The translations under genes were made by a program, and so were the position numbers. Positions 17,436-25,794 of a stretch of 64,000 nucleotides of DNA are shown here, in pieces. The DNA is from an uncultured Nioella sp. (GTDB taxonomy: Bacteria > Pseudomonadota > Alphaproteobacteria > Rhodobacterales > Rhodobacteraceae), in NCBI GenBank assembly GCA_947498125.1, contig CANMJH010000001.1, positions 1,674,001 through 1,738,000 of the forward strand. The letters run 5' to 3'. The notes beneath the pieces were generated by a model that was not told the origin of the DNA, did not search any database, and worked only from the letters and a program-made list of their open reading frames with translations. Within the stretch, counting starts at the first letter, position 1. The number at the start of each line of letters is the position of its first letter.

Positions 17436-19136
17436 ATGCGCCTATTGCCCCGACTTGCGCTTTTGGCTGGTCTCGCTTTCGCAACCCCATTGGCCGCACA
17501 ACTTAATGCGGTCCCAATGACACAAGGGTTGGCGGGCGCGTATTTGGCAGGACGGACCGCCGCCCTGACTGGCGACCACCGTGAAGCGGCCCTACAATTT
17601 CAACGCGTTTTGGCAAATGACCCCCAAAACCAAGAGGTTTTGGGCAATGCAATCCTGGCACTGGCAGCGATTGGTGACTGGGACCAGGCTGCGGTTTTTG
17701 CTGAACGCCTTGACCCCAATCGTAGGGACACTGAGTTCGCTGATTTGATTCAGCAAGTGCGCAATATTCGTGACGGCAACCTAACCGAAGCTTATTTTGC
17801 GGCAGAACAAAACAGTGGAGCGGGACCACTGATTGATCCGCTCCTTCTTGGTTGGCTTACATTGGCCGATGGAAATATGAGCGCAGCCCGCGATGTGTTC
17901 GAAGACATCATTTTGACAGAGAGCCCGCTTGGCGGGTTGGTGCCTTATCAATTGGCCCTCGCTCTGGCCGCTGTTGGTGATTTTGAAGGGGCAGACAATA
18001 TTTTTTCCGGAGATGTCTATGGCCCCTTGCAAACAAGCGCGCGCGGCGTTCAGGCCCATGCGCAAATCATGGTGCAATTGGATCGCCCAGAGGACGCGCT
18101 TTCTCTGCTCGCGCTTGCACTTGAACAAGACGCCGATCAGGGCCTGATCACATTGCAAAGCGAGATCGAGGCTGACCCTGCCCGCCCTTATGATTTCTTG
18201 ACCTCACCCGAAGCGGGAATGGCGGAAGTGTTTTTCTCGGTCGCCCGTGCGCTTGGAACGGATGCTGGCGCAACACTTCCGCTGGTTTATTCACGCGCCG
18301 CGCGCGTCATTGACCCTGACCACACTCATGCCGCCATTTTGGCCGCAAATCTTCTTTCAGATGATGGCCAATATGAAATGGCTATGGATGCTTATACCTT
18401 AGTCCCGCGTGAGGACCCGTTGTTTGTCGTCGCCGAAGCAGGCCGGTCCGAGGCGCTTTTTCAGCTCGGACGCACCGATGCAGCAATCGAAGTGCTGCAC
18501 GCTCTTGCCCGCGACTTTCCAAATCTGACTGACGTACACATTGCCCTTGGCGATTCCCACCGGCGTCTTGAACAATTCGAAGACGCCGTCACCGCCTATG
18601 ATGCGGCGGTGGCCCTAGTAGATCCAAATCAGCGCCGCAACTGGTTCTTGTTCTACGCCCGCGCCATCAGCAATGACCGCTCGGATAATTGGACGGCCGC
18701 CGAAGCCGATTTCCGACAAGCGCTTTTGTTGGAGCCAAATCAACCCAATGTCTTGAACTATTTGGGGTATTCTCTGGTTGAGCAAAATCGCAATCTGGAT
18801 GAAGCGCTGGATATGATTGAACGCGCCGTCGCTGCCCGCCCGAATAGCGGATATATCGTCGATTCCCTCGCATGGGTTTATTACCGATTGGACCGGTTCG
18901 ACGAGGCCGTCGCACCAATGGAGCGCGCGGTGGAGCTTTTGCCCAATGATCCGATTTTGAACGACCATTTAGGCGATGTGTATTGGATGGTTGGCCGCTT
19001 TCGTGAAGCAGAGTTTCAATGGTCTCGCGCGCTCAGCTTCGAGCCCGATGAGGCCGATGCAGATCGCATTCGCTTGAAACTTGAAGTTGGCCTTGATGCC
19101 GTTCTGGAAGCGGAAGGAGAAAGCCCAGAGGAATGA
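17436..19136 (+). CDS. Secreted tetratricopeptide repeat protein
   Basis: 566 residues. A signal peptide (about 1-21, ending in PLAAQ) is followed by TPR units from about residue 40, clearest in the C-terminal third, where 34-residue helical pairs such as NVLNYLGYSLVEQNRNLDEA and DSLAWVYYRLDRFDEAVAPM repeat in series. It is probably a periplasmic or outer-membrane-associated scaffold. GAGGAG precedes the ATG. Its stop overlaps the ispE start (ATGA), an arrangement common in Rhodobacterales. No enzymatic motif is seen. Confidence 0.85.
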   Translation: MRLLPRLALLAGLAFATPLAAQLNAVPMTQGLAGAYLAGRTAALTGDHREAALQFQRVLANDPQNQEVLGNAILALAAIGDWDQAAVFAERLDPNRRDTEFADLIQQVRNIRDGNLTEAYFAAEQNSGAGPLIDPLLLGWLTLADGNMSAARDVFEDIILTESPLGGLVPYQLALALAAVGDFEGADNIFSGDVYGPLQTSARGVQAHAQIMVQLDRPEDALSLLALALEQDADQGLITLQSEIEADPARPYDFLTSPEAGMAEVFFSVARALGTDAGATLPLVYSRAARVIDPDHTHAAILAANLLSDDGQYEMAMDAYTLVPREDPLFVVAEAGRSEALFQLGRTDAAIEVLHALARDFPNLTDVHIALGDSHRRLEQFEDAVTAYDAAVALVDPNQRRNWFLFYARAISNDRSDNWTAAEADFRQALLLEPNQPNVLNYLGYSLVEQNRNLDEALDMIERAVAARPNSGYIVDSLAWVYYRLDRFDEAVAPMERAVELLPNDPILNDHLGDVYWMVGRFREAEFQWSRALSFEPDEADADRIRLKLEVGLDAVLEAEGESPEE

Positions 19137-19960
19137 TCGTCGAAAATGCGCCTGCTAAGGTCAACCTTGCCCTCCACGTGACGGGGCAACGGCCTGATGG
19201 GTATCACCTTCTCGATTCGCTCGTGGTTTTTGCAGATATTTGCGACAGATTGCAGTTTGAGCTGTCGGACCGCTTAAAGCTCACGGTGAAGGGGCCGTTA
19301 TCGGCTGGTGTGCCCACTGGCCCCGAAAACCTGATCCTAAAAGCCGCTGCGCTGTTTGGCACTGATCTTGGTGCTCATATCCAGCTGGATAAACATTTGC
19401 CCCACGCCGCCGGTATTGGCGGAGGATCGGCCGATGCGGCTGCGGCTCTACGTGGTTTGTCGCGCCTTTGGAACCTGCCCTTGCCAAAAGCCAATGCCCT
19501 TCTTTCACTCGGCGCGGATGTGCCGGTCTGCGCCAAAGCCTGCGCCTCCAGAATGCAAGGTATTGGCGATGCGTTGACCGACGTGCCCGCCTTGCCCCCC
19601 ATTCACGCCGTATTAGTCAATCCGCGCGTGCCGGTGCCAACTGGCCCGGTCTTTGCTAGTCTCGTCACAAAATCCAATGCCGCGATGGAGACGCCACATT
19701 GGACCGATTTTGCAAGCTTCATCCAATGGCTGTCCCGCCAACGAAATGATTTAGAAGCCCCCGCGCGGATCCTTGCGCCTGAGGTCTCAGACGTTCTAAG
19801 CGCCCTGAAAGCCCAAGGCGCGGCGCTCTCGCGCATGAGTGGGTCTGGCGCCACTTGTTTTGGTTTGTTTGAATCACAGAAAGGCGCGCAAACCGCCGCC
19901 GAGGCGATTGCAGCCCTTTATCCAGGTTGGTGGACGCAAGACGCGGCCATTTTGCCCTGA
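19133..19960 (+). CDS. ispE: 4-diphosphocytidyl-2-C-methyl-D-erythritol kinase
   Basis: GHMP kinase of the MEP isoprenoid pathway that phosphorylates CDP-ME. 275 residues. The substrate-binding N-terminus is APAKVNLALHVTGQRPDGYH, the ATP glycine-rich loop is GIGGGSADAAAAL, and the C-terminal GHMP motif is MSGSGATCFGLF. Translationally coupled to the TPR gene by a 4-nt overlap. It ends tail-to-tail with the polyprenyl diphosphate synthase gene, so two consecutive isoprenoid steps lie next to each other on opposite strands. Confidence 0.95.
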   Translation: MIVENAPAKVNLALHVTGQRPDGYHLLDSLVVFADICDRLQFELSDRLKLTVKGPLSAGVPTGPENLILKAAALFGTDLGAHIQLDKHLPHAAGIGGGSADAAAALRGLSRLWNLPLPKANALLSLGADVPVCAKACASRMQGIGDALTDVPALPPIHAVLVNPRVPVPTGPVFASLVTKSNAAMETPHWTDFASFIQWLSRQRNDLEAPARILAPEVSDVLSALKAQGAALSRMSGSGATCFGLFESQKGAQTAAEAIAALYPGWWTQDAAILP

Positions 19961-20015
19961 CAGGCGTCGCATATGGCCTGTTCTACGCGATGGCTGATCT
20001 TGAATAATGACCGGG

Positions 20016-21017
20016 TTAGTTCACGCGTTCGACGACAAAATCCGCGAGATCGCTCAGCATATCGCGAAGCTCATGGGCCGGCAGTTCAGCCAAAGCGGCC
20101 TTTGCCTCATCGGCATATCCAAGCGCAGTGTCGCGTGTTGAGGCCAGCGTTCCATGCGCCTGCATCAGCCGCATCGCTTCCTCCAAATCTCCGTCTTGTT
20201 GATCGCCCTTTTCGATGACCCGCCGCCAAAAGGCGCGTTCTTCATCCGAGGCCACAGCAACCGCGCGGATCACCGGAAGTGTCAGTTTTCTCTCGCGAAA
20301 ATCGTCGCCGGTGTTCTTGCCCATTGCGCCCGACGCGCCGCCGTAATCAAGTAAATCGTCGACAATCTGAAAGCTCATTCCAAGCGCGTCGCCATAGCGC
20401 GCCAGCGCCGCCACATGCACTTCATCTGCGCCCGCAATAACGCCGCCAACCTCGGTCGCGGCTTCAAACAATGCGGCCGTCTTGCCCCGGATCACCTTGG
20501 TGTAAATCGCCTCATCTGTTCGCAGGCTTTGCGCAGCCGTCAGTTGCAAAACCTCACCCTCGGCAATCGTGGCAGAGGCATTTGCCAGAATGTCGAGCAC
20601 ACGCAGCGACCCGGTTTCGACCATCAATTGGAAGGAACGAGAGAAGAGGTAATCGCCGACCAGAACCGAACTTTGGTTGTCCCACAACAGGTTAGCAGTT
20701 GGTCGTCCACGCCTTTGGTCGCTTTCATCCACCACATCATCATGCAGCAATGTTGCTGTGTGAATAAACTCGACCGTCGCGGCCAGCTTTTGGTGATCTG
20801 CGCCGTCGTATCCGCACATGCGCGCCGCTGCCAAGGTCATCATCGGGCGGATACGCTTGCCGCCCGCCTCAACCAAATGCGCCGTCACTTCGGGAATTCG
20901 CGGCGCATGTTCCGAGGCCATACGCGTGCGAATTAGCGTATTCACCGCCTCCATATCCGCATCTAAATAGGCCTTCAGCCGATCGTGGGGCTTGGTTGCT
21001 GCATCAACAAGGCTCAT
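20016..21017 (-). CDS. ispB: Long-chain polyprenyl diphosphate synthase
   Basis: Makes the C40-C50 side chain of ubiquinone from FPP and IPP. 333 residues. The first Asp-rich motif is DDVVD (in TATLLHDDVVDESDQRRGR) and the second is DDLLD. The residue five before the first Asp motif is Ala; a small residue here allows long products, as in octa- and decaprenyl synthases. Rhodobacterales mostly make Q10, so decaprenyl is likely but not proven. Divergent from the DUF2007 gene. Confidence 0.92.
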   Translation of the reverse strand: MSLVDAATKPHDRLKAYLDADMEAVNTLIRTRMASEHAPRIPEVTAHLVEAGGKRIRPMMTLAAARMCGYDGADHQKLAATVEFIHTATLLHDDVVDESDQRRGRPTANLLWDNQSSVLVGDYLFSRSFQLMVETGSLRVLDILANASATIAEGEVLQLTAAQSLRTDEAIYTKVIRGKTAALFEAATEVGGVIAGADEVHVAALARYGDALGMSFQIVDDLLDYGGASGAMGKNTGDDFRERKLTLPVIRAVAVASDEERAFWRRVIEKGDQQDGDLEEAMRLMQAHGTLASTRDTALGYADEAKAALAELPAHELRDMLSDLADFVVERVN

Positions 21018-21072
21018 TTTCCGAGGCTTCCTTCTCTCGACAAGCGGCGGTCAGACACTTATGTGCCCTATT

Positions 21073-21291
21073 ATGAAAGAACTTTTGCGCAGTAACGATC
21101 CAACGATCATCGCCTTTGCCACAGCTCTTCTATCGGGCGAGGGTATAGAGGTGTTCGAGATGGACGTCCATATGAGCACGCTTGAAGGCTCCATCGGCAT
21201 TTTGCCGCGCCGCCTGATGGTCCGCGCCAATGACTTTATCGATGCCGAACGCGCGATGCGGGATAATGAGATCCCACTTGGGCGGCCCTAA
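21073..21291 (+). CDS. DUF2007 domain protein
   Basis: 72 residues beginning MKELLRSNDPTIIAFATALL, the usual opening of the DUF2007 (putative signal-transducing) family. The domain covers the whole protein; its role is unknown. An in-frame ATG at 21061 is an alternative start; neither has a clear Shine-Dalgarno. Its stop (TAA, 21289-21291) is directly followed by the ATG of the methyltransferase gene. Confidence 0.85.
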   Translation: MKELLRSNDPTIIAFATALLSGEGIEVFEMDVHMSTLEGSIGILPRRLMVRANDFIDAERAMRDNEIPLGRP

Positions 21292-22044
21292 ATGGGGTTT
21301 GCCGAGGCTGACCTGACACATGACGCCTTTCTGGGCGGCCGTGTCACGGCCTACCAACCCAAACATGGGTACCGCGCCGCAACCGACCCCGTTTTATTGG
21401 CCGCTGCAGTTCCTGCCCAGCCTGGCCAAACGGTCCTCGAACTTGGATGCGGTGCCGGCATTGCGTCGCTATGTTTGTCCACGCGGGTCCCGGATCTGAC
21501 AATTACAGGCGTTGAACGCCAAAAAGATTACGCTGACCTTGCCCAACAGAATGCGCCTCCAAATATCACAATCGTCACAGCGGATCTTACCCACCTGCCC
21601 CAAGAAATCCGCCACTCCAGTTTTGACCACGTCATCGCGAACCCGCCCTATTATCGGCCCGGAGCAGGCACGAGCGCCGATAATCATGGGAGGGAAGAGG
21701 CCTTGCGGGAAGAGACGCCCTTGTCATTATGGCTGGACGTCGCCGCAAAACGGTTGAAGCCGAAAGGCTGGCTGACAATGATCAATATGGCAGAAAGATT
21801 GCCGGATATGCTGCGCCCTTTGCCGGCCAGTCTTGGCTCGGTTTCGGTGCGCCCTCTGGCGCCGCGCGCCGGACGTCCGGCCAAACGGGTCATCCTTTGC
21901 GCCCGTAAAAACGGTGCCGCACCGTTTCAAATGCTGGCCCCGTTGATCATGCATGATGGCGATGAGCATCAACAAGACGGCGATGATTACAGTGCCAAAG
22001 CCCGCGCCATTTTGCGCAATGGAGCGGCATTGGAATGGGCATAA
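21292..22044 (+). CDS. TrmN6-like SAM-dependent methyltransferase
   Basis: 250 residues, Rossmann methyltransferase. The SAM motif is VLELGCGAGIASL, and the NPPY amino-methyltransferase motif is IANPPYYRPG, as in enzymes that methylate exocyclic or ring nitrogen of nucleic-acid bases. The N-terminal Q-P-K-x-G-Y-R region matches the YfiC/TrmN6 family, which makes N6-methyladenosine at position 37 of tRNA-Val1. It follows DUF2007 with no gap and ends at a hairpin. Confidence 0.85.
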   Translation: MGFAEADLTHDAFLGGRVTAYQPKHGYRAATDPVLLAAAVPAQPGQTVLELGCGAGIASLCLSTRVPDLTITGVERQKDYADLAQQNAPPNITIVTADLTHLPQEIRHSSFDHVIANPPYYRPGAGTSADNHGREEALREETPLSLWLDVAAKRLKPKGWLTMINMAERLPDMLRPLPASLGSVSVRPLAPRAGRPAKRVILCARKNGAAPFQMLAPLIMHDGDEHQQDGDDYSAKARAILRNGAALEWA

Positions 22045-22066
22045 CCGGCATCTAACCGCCGGTTTT
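22043..22066 (+). terminator. Terminator after TrmN6-like gene
   Basis: AACCGGC (22043-22049) and GCCGGTT (22058-22064) form a 7-bp stem, starting on the stop codon and ending in TTTT. Confidence 0.6.
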
Positions 22067-22151
22067 GGAAAATTCTATGTGACGAAAGCGTGACAAGACT
22101 CACTTCCTGTGCTTGGCTGGGCGTATTCACATAGCAGAGAGGAGAATATGA

Positions 22152-22316
22152 ATGTCGGTTGTCGCGCATCTTCAGGAGCTCAAGAAGAAACACGAAACCC
22201 TCTCGCAAAAAGTAGAAGAAACTCAACGAAGCCCAAGCACGGACCCATTAGCGGTGCAGGAGCTGAAGAAACAAAAACTACGCCTAAAAGAAGAAATCGC
22301 TCGTCTAGATAGCTGA
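22152..22316 (+). CDS. DUF465/YdcH family small protein
   Basis: 54 residues beginning MSVVAHLQELKKKHETLSQ and ending KEEIARLDS; nearly all charged amphipathic helix. It fits the YdcH/DUF465 family of short coiled-coil proteins of unknown function. GAGAGGAG lies just upstream of the ATG. It stands alone between the terminator of the methyltransferase gene and the convergent LysR gene. Confidence 0.85.
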   Translation: MSVVAHLQELKKKHETLSQKVEETQRSPSTDPLAVQELKKQKLRLKEEIARLDS

Positions 22317-22346
22317 ATTTCTTTGAAAAGATAAGGGGTTGGGCTC

Positions 22347-23291
22347 TTATGGCCCGGCCTCTGATACTTGGACAAAGTCGCGACCCTCGCTTGGAGGATC
22401 GAAGCTTTTTGCCTGTTCCAGCACCCAATCAATAAATGCCCGGACATGCGGACGCGCCTCAGCGCCCGGTGCGCAAACCATGCGAAACCGGTCATTGGTT
22501 GTCAGTGCAAGCGGGAATGGCGCCACCAATCGCCCCTCGGCCAAATCCCCCGCAGACAACGAAATGCGCCCCATTATCACTCCGGCACCGGCAACAGCGG
22601 CATTCACTGCATGATCGGGATGACTAAAGGACGGGCCACCGCGTGGCGGCATTGGCAGGCCGGCATGTTTGCACCAAACCTCCCAATTCGCATCGCGCGA
22701 CAGTTCCAGCCCATCCTCCATATGCATCAGCGGCAGCTTAAACAGGTCTTCAGGTGTTTTGACCTTCTCTGCCAACCGCGGCGCCAGCATCGGAGTGACC
22801 CATTCATTCATGATGTAAACCGAATGCATGCCCGGCTCTCGCCCCCGCCCAAATCGAATGGCGATATCAACTTCGCTTTGTTCAAGATTGACCATTTTCA
22901 TCGACGCTAGAAACTTGAGCTCGATTTCGGGATGAGCCTCGGCAAATTGGAAAAGGCGCGGAGATAGCCATTTGGACGTGATCGCTGGGCCTGCCGTGAC
23001 TGTCAGGCCCGAGCTATCAAGCATGCGCCGCGCACCGCTCCATGCGGCTTTCAGATTGGCGAATCCTTGCGCTGTTCCAGGCGCGAGGGCGCGACCCAGA
23101 TCCGTCAGTTCAACGGCGCGGTTGAGGCGACGAAACACAGGTGCGCCCAGATGCTCCTCAAGCGATTTGATTTGAAAACTAAGTGCGGCGGGCGTCACCG
23201 AAAGTTCTTCTGCAGCAGCAGCAAAGCTCATATGCCGGGCCGCGGCATCAAACGCGCGAAGTGAGGTAAGCGGTGGCAGGCGGTCCGTCAT
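22347..23291 (-). CDS. LysR family regulator, GcvA-like
   Basis: About 314 residues. The N-terminal winged helix-turn-helix has LRAFDAAARHMSFAAAAEEL and SVTPAALSFQIKSLEEHLG, the pattern of the GcvA subgroup. The C-terminal effector-binding domain follows. The ATG at 23291 is preferred over a GTG 6 nt upstream. The intergenic region to the small plus-strand gene carries an 8-bp inverted repeat that could include its operator. The target is unknown. Confidence 0.88.
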   Translation of the reverse strand: MTDRLPPLTSLRAFDAAARHMSFAAAAEELSVTPAALSFQIKSLEEHLGAPVFRRLNRAVELTDLGRALAPGTAQGFANLKAAWSGARRMLDSSGLTVTAGPAITSKWLSPRLFQFAEAHPEIELKFLASMKMVNLEQSEVDIAIRFGRGREPGMHSVYIMNEWVTPMLAPRLAEKVKTPEDLFKLPLMHMEDGLELSRDANWEVWCKHAGLPMPPRGGPSFSHPDHAVNAAVAGAGVIMGRISLSAGDLAEGRLVAPFPLALTTNDRFRMVCAPGAEARPHVRAFIDWVLEQAKSFDPPSEGRDFVQVSEAGP

Positions 23292-23293
23292 GC

Positions 23294-23379
23294 TCACTTA
23301 AGTAAAACTAATCTGAGGGTTTGGAAAGTCTCGTTTGTTACTTTTATTCCAAGCGCAGATATTGGGCTCAGTTAAGTGA
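23294..23379. promoter_or_regulatory. Divergent intergenic region with inverted repeat
   Basis: TCACTTAA (23294-23301) and TTAAGTGA (23372-23379) are perfect complements at the two ends of the short region between the LysR gene and the small plus-strand gene. Paired half-sites next to a LysR gene are compatible with autoregulation, but no canonical T-N11-A box was established. Confidence 0.35.
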
Positions 23380-23394
23380 ATTTGATCAGGGTAC

Positions 23395-23583
23395 ATGAAA
23401 ATGTTCGAAGCCAGCGCCATCACTCACACCAAATCTGCCATTGAAAACGCACATGTTTTGCGTGCCGAAGAGGCCCGTGATTTTTGCCGATGGCTAACCC
23501 AAATTCTAATCAGTAAAAAAGAAACCCTCCGCCAGGACAGGCCGGGCAGAGGGTCAATTTCAAGGACTGATTGTACAGCCTAG
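23395..23583 (+). CDS. Small hypothetical protein
   Basis: 62 codons; the likely start is MFEASAITHTKSAIENAH at 23401 or the ATG at 23395, with AGGG upstream. The first ~40 residues are helical and charged; the last ~20 are read from the phaB terminator hairpin (23515-23554), and its stop TAG shares the palindromic CTAG with the phaB stop. It is not recognised. The position divergent from a LysR gene supports it being real, but the C-terminal part may simply be terminator DNA that stays open. Confidence 0.4.
   Translation: MKMFEASAITHTKSAIENAHVLRAEEARDFCRWLTQILISKKETLRQDRPGRGSISRTDCTA
23515..23554 (-). terminator. Rho-independent terminator of phaB
   Basis: Read on the minus strand: ACCCTCTGCC, an 11-nt loop, GGCGGAGGGT, then TTTCTTTTTT. 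The stem is 10 bp with one G-T wobble, 25 nt past the phaB stop. Confidence 0.9.
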
Positions 23584-24305
23584 ACGAAGAACTGCGCGCC
23601 ATTCGCTGAGATGGTCGAGCCGTTGATGAAACCAGCATCGTCAGCGGCAAGGAACGCCACGCAACGTGCAATTTCTTCTGGTTCGCCAAGACGGCCTGCG
23701 GGGATCTGCGGGATGATCTTTTCGTTCAAGACCTTCTCGGGGATCGCGCGGACCATTTCGGTGCCGATATAACCGGGGCAGATGGCGTTTGCTGTGATAC
23801 CAGCACGCGCGCCTTCTTGGGCCAGCGATTTCACAATGCCAAGATCGCCCGCTTTGGTCGCGGCGTAGTTCACCTGACCGGCTTGGCCTTTTTGACCATT
23901 TATGGAGCTGATCACGATCACACGGCCGAATTTCCGCTCACGCATGCCGGGCCAAATCGGGCGAACCGTGTTGAAAACACCCGTCAGGTTGGTTGCGATC
24001 ACCTTGTTCCACTGCTCAGGGGTCATCTTGTGAAAGAACCCGTCCCAAGTGATACCAGCATTCGCGACCACCACGTCGATGGGGCCTAGGTCAGCCTCAA
24101 CTTGTGCGATACCGGCCTCTGATGCCTCGTAGTCGGCAACATCCCATTTATAGGTCTTGATTCCGGTGCTTTCAGTGAAAGCTGCGGCTTTTTCGTCGTT
24201 GCCGGCGTAGGTGGCGGCGACGTTATAGCCTTCAGCTTTCAATTTTTCGGAAATTGCGGCGCCGATGCCTCGGCTACCGCCGGTGACCAATGCGTTACGT
24301 GCCAT
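23580..24305 (-). CDS. phaB: Acetoacetyl-CoA reductase
   Basis: NADPH-dependent reduction of acetoacetyl-CoA to (R)-3-hydroxybutyryl-CoA, which feeds polyhydroxybutyrate and the ethylmalonyl-CoA pathway. 241 residues, short-chain dehydrogenase. The cofactor motif is TGGSRGIG, NAG is in VVVANAGITWDGF, the catalytic Ser is in VISSINGQKGQ, and Tyr-x3-Lys is YAATK. GGAGAG precedes the ATG at 24305. It lies downstream of phaA, but a strong terminator separates them, so it should have its own promoter. Confidence 0.93.
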   Translation of the reverse strand: MARNALVTGGSRGIGAAISEKLKAEGYNVAATYAGNDEKAAAFTESTGIKTYKWDVADYEASEAGIAQVEADLGPIDVVVANAGITWDGFFHKMTPEQWNKVIATNLTGVFNTVRPIWPGMRERKFGRVIVISSINGQKGQAGQVNYAATKAGDLGIVKSLAQEGARAGITANAICPGYIGTEMVRAIPEKVLNEKIIPQIPAGRLGEPEEIARCVAFLAADDAGFINGSTISANGAQFFV

Positions 24306-24408
24306 GTCTCTCTCCAATTCTGGCAGTGCTTTGAAATTTTATTATCTATTCTACTTATTTTTTGCAACTTCATTAGTTGATGTTTTTTTCGAATAGAGCC
24401 GTTTTTGT

Positions 24409-24436
24409 AAAAAAGGGCGCCGGAGGGGCGCCCTTT
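24409..24436. terminator. Strong terminator between phaA and phaB
   Basis: AAAGGGCGCC (24412-24421), loop GGAGG, GGCGCCCTTT (24427-24436): a perfect 10-bp stem. On the minus strand it is followed by TTTTTT (A-run at 24409-24414), and on the plus strand by TTTCTTTATT. It ends the phaA transcript. Confidence 0.9.
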
Positions 24437-24458
24437 CTTTATTCTCATGCGGCGCCGC

Positions 24459-25634
24459 TTATGGGCGCTCTACGCAAAGAGCAACGCCCATGCCGCCGCC
24501 AATACATAGCGTGGCGAGGCCTTTCTTGGCGTCACGCCGCTTCATTTCGAAGAGCAACGTGTTCAGAACCCGGCACCCCGAAGCGCCGATGGGGTGACCA
24601 ATCGCGATTGCGCCACCATTGACGTTCACAATCGAAGGATCCCAACCCATATCCTTGTTCACAGCGCATGCCTGCGCGGCAAAGGCTTCGTTGGCTTCGA
24701 CAAGGTCAAGATCATCAACAGACCAACCGGCCTTGTCCAACGCCTTGCGGCTTGCGTAGATCGGGCCGACGCCCATGATTGACGGGTCAAGGCCTGCGGT
24801 TGCGTAGCTGGCGATGCGGGCCAAAGGCTCGATGCCGCGCTTTTCGGCTTCATCTGCCGACATCAGCAATGTCGCGGCTGCACCGTCATTGAGGCCCGAG
24901 GCGTTTGCTGCTGTGACCGAACCGTCTTTGGTGAAGGCCGGGCGCAGTTTCTGCATCGCTTCAATCGTTGCACCGTGGCGAATATATTCGTCTTTATCGA
25001 CAATAATATCGCCCTTGCGGTGCTTGACCGTGAAGGCTGCGATTTCATCGTCAAATTTGCCAGCGTTCTGAGCAGCCTCAGCTTTGTTTTGTGAGGCAAC
25101 AGCAAACTCGTCTTGCTGTTCACGGCTGATCTGCCATTGCTCGGCCACGTTTTCTGCGGTTTGGCCCATGTGATAGCCGTTAAACGCATCCCACAAACCG
25201 TCTTTGATCATGGTGTCGATATATTTCATATCGCCCATTTTCTGGCCCTGACGCAATGCGGCAGCATGGGTGCTCATCGACATGTTTTCTTGACCACCAG
25301 CTGCAACTATATTGGCGTCGCCCAACATGATGTGCTGTGCGCCAAGCGCAACGGCGCGCAGGCCCGAACCACAAACTTGGTTAATTCCCCATGCTGCAGC
25401 TTCTTTTGGGAAGCCGGCATTGATATGCGCTTGGCGGGCCGGGTTTTGGCCTTGGGCTGCAGTCAAAACCTGGCCCATGATGGTTTCTGAAACGTCCGAT
25501 GGGTCAACCCCAGCACGCTCGGCCACTGCTTTCAGAACCGCGGTTCCGAGATCGTGGGCAGGAATATTGGCAAAGCTTCCCAGGAAACTGCCGACGGCGG
25601 TCCGTGCAGCAGAGGCGATGACGACATTGGTCAT
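24459..25634 (-). CDS. phaA: Acetyl-CoA C-acetyltransferase (beta-ketothiolase)
   Basis: Condenses two acetyl-CoA to acetoacetyl-CoA. 391 residues, full length. The acylated Cys is in [14 protein letters not shown] (near residue 90). The His site is [14 protein letters not shown], and the general-base Cys is in CIGGGMG near the C-terminus. With phaB it supplies 3-hydroxybutyryl-CoA; phaC is not in the window. The upstream 160 nt separate it from the EAL gene and hold a perfect inverted repeat. Confidence 0.95.
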   Translation of the reverse strand: MTNVVIASAARTAVGSFLGSFANIPAHDLGTAVLKAVAERAGVDPSDVSETIMGQVLTAAQGQNPARQAHINAGFPKEAAAWGINQVCGSGLRAVALGAQHIMLGDANIVAAGGQENMSMSTHAAALRQGQKMGDMKYIDTMIKDGLWDAFNGYHMGQTAENVAEQWQISREQQDEFAVASQNKAEAAQNAGKFDDEIAAFTVKHRKGDIIVDKDEYIRHGATIEAMQKLRPAFTKDGSVTAANASGLNDGAAATLLMSADEAEKRGIEPLARIASYATAGLDPSIMGVGPIYASRKALDKAGWSVDDLDLVEANEAFAAQACAVNKDMGWDPSIVNVNGGAIAIGHPIGASGCRVLNTLLFEMKRRDAKKGLATLCIGGGMGVALCVERP

Positions 25635-25718
25635 TTCTAGTCCCTTTCAATTGGTGACCGAGCTAATCCGGTGCGAAAATATTACTCATCGCAGGATTGC
25701 TCTTGGTCATAGAATCAT

Positions 25719-25741
25719 GTGGCCGTTACGGCAACGGCCAC
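25719..25741. repeat. Perfect inverted repeat upstream of phaA
   Basis: GTGGCCGTT, loop ACGGC, AACGGCCAC: a 9-bp perfect stem about 85 nt before the phaA start and about 50 nt after the EAL gene end (both minus strand). No T-run on either side. It could be an operator for phaA or the 3' hairpin of the EAL transcript. Confidence 0.45.
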
Positions 25742-25794
25742 CCTACGACATGCTGCGATGCAGTAAAGTATTTTGCAAGTGCGTGATTTTTGGG

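Noticed and set aside
22075-22134. CTATGTGA ... TCACATAG inverted repeat before the DUF465 gene
   Set aside because: Arms are 44 nt apart and no regulator or promoter context supports it.
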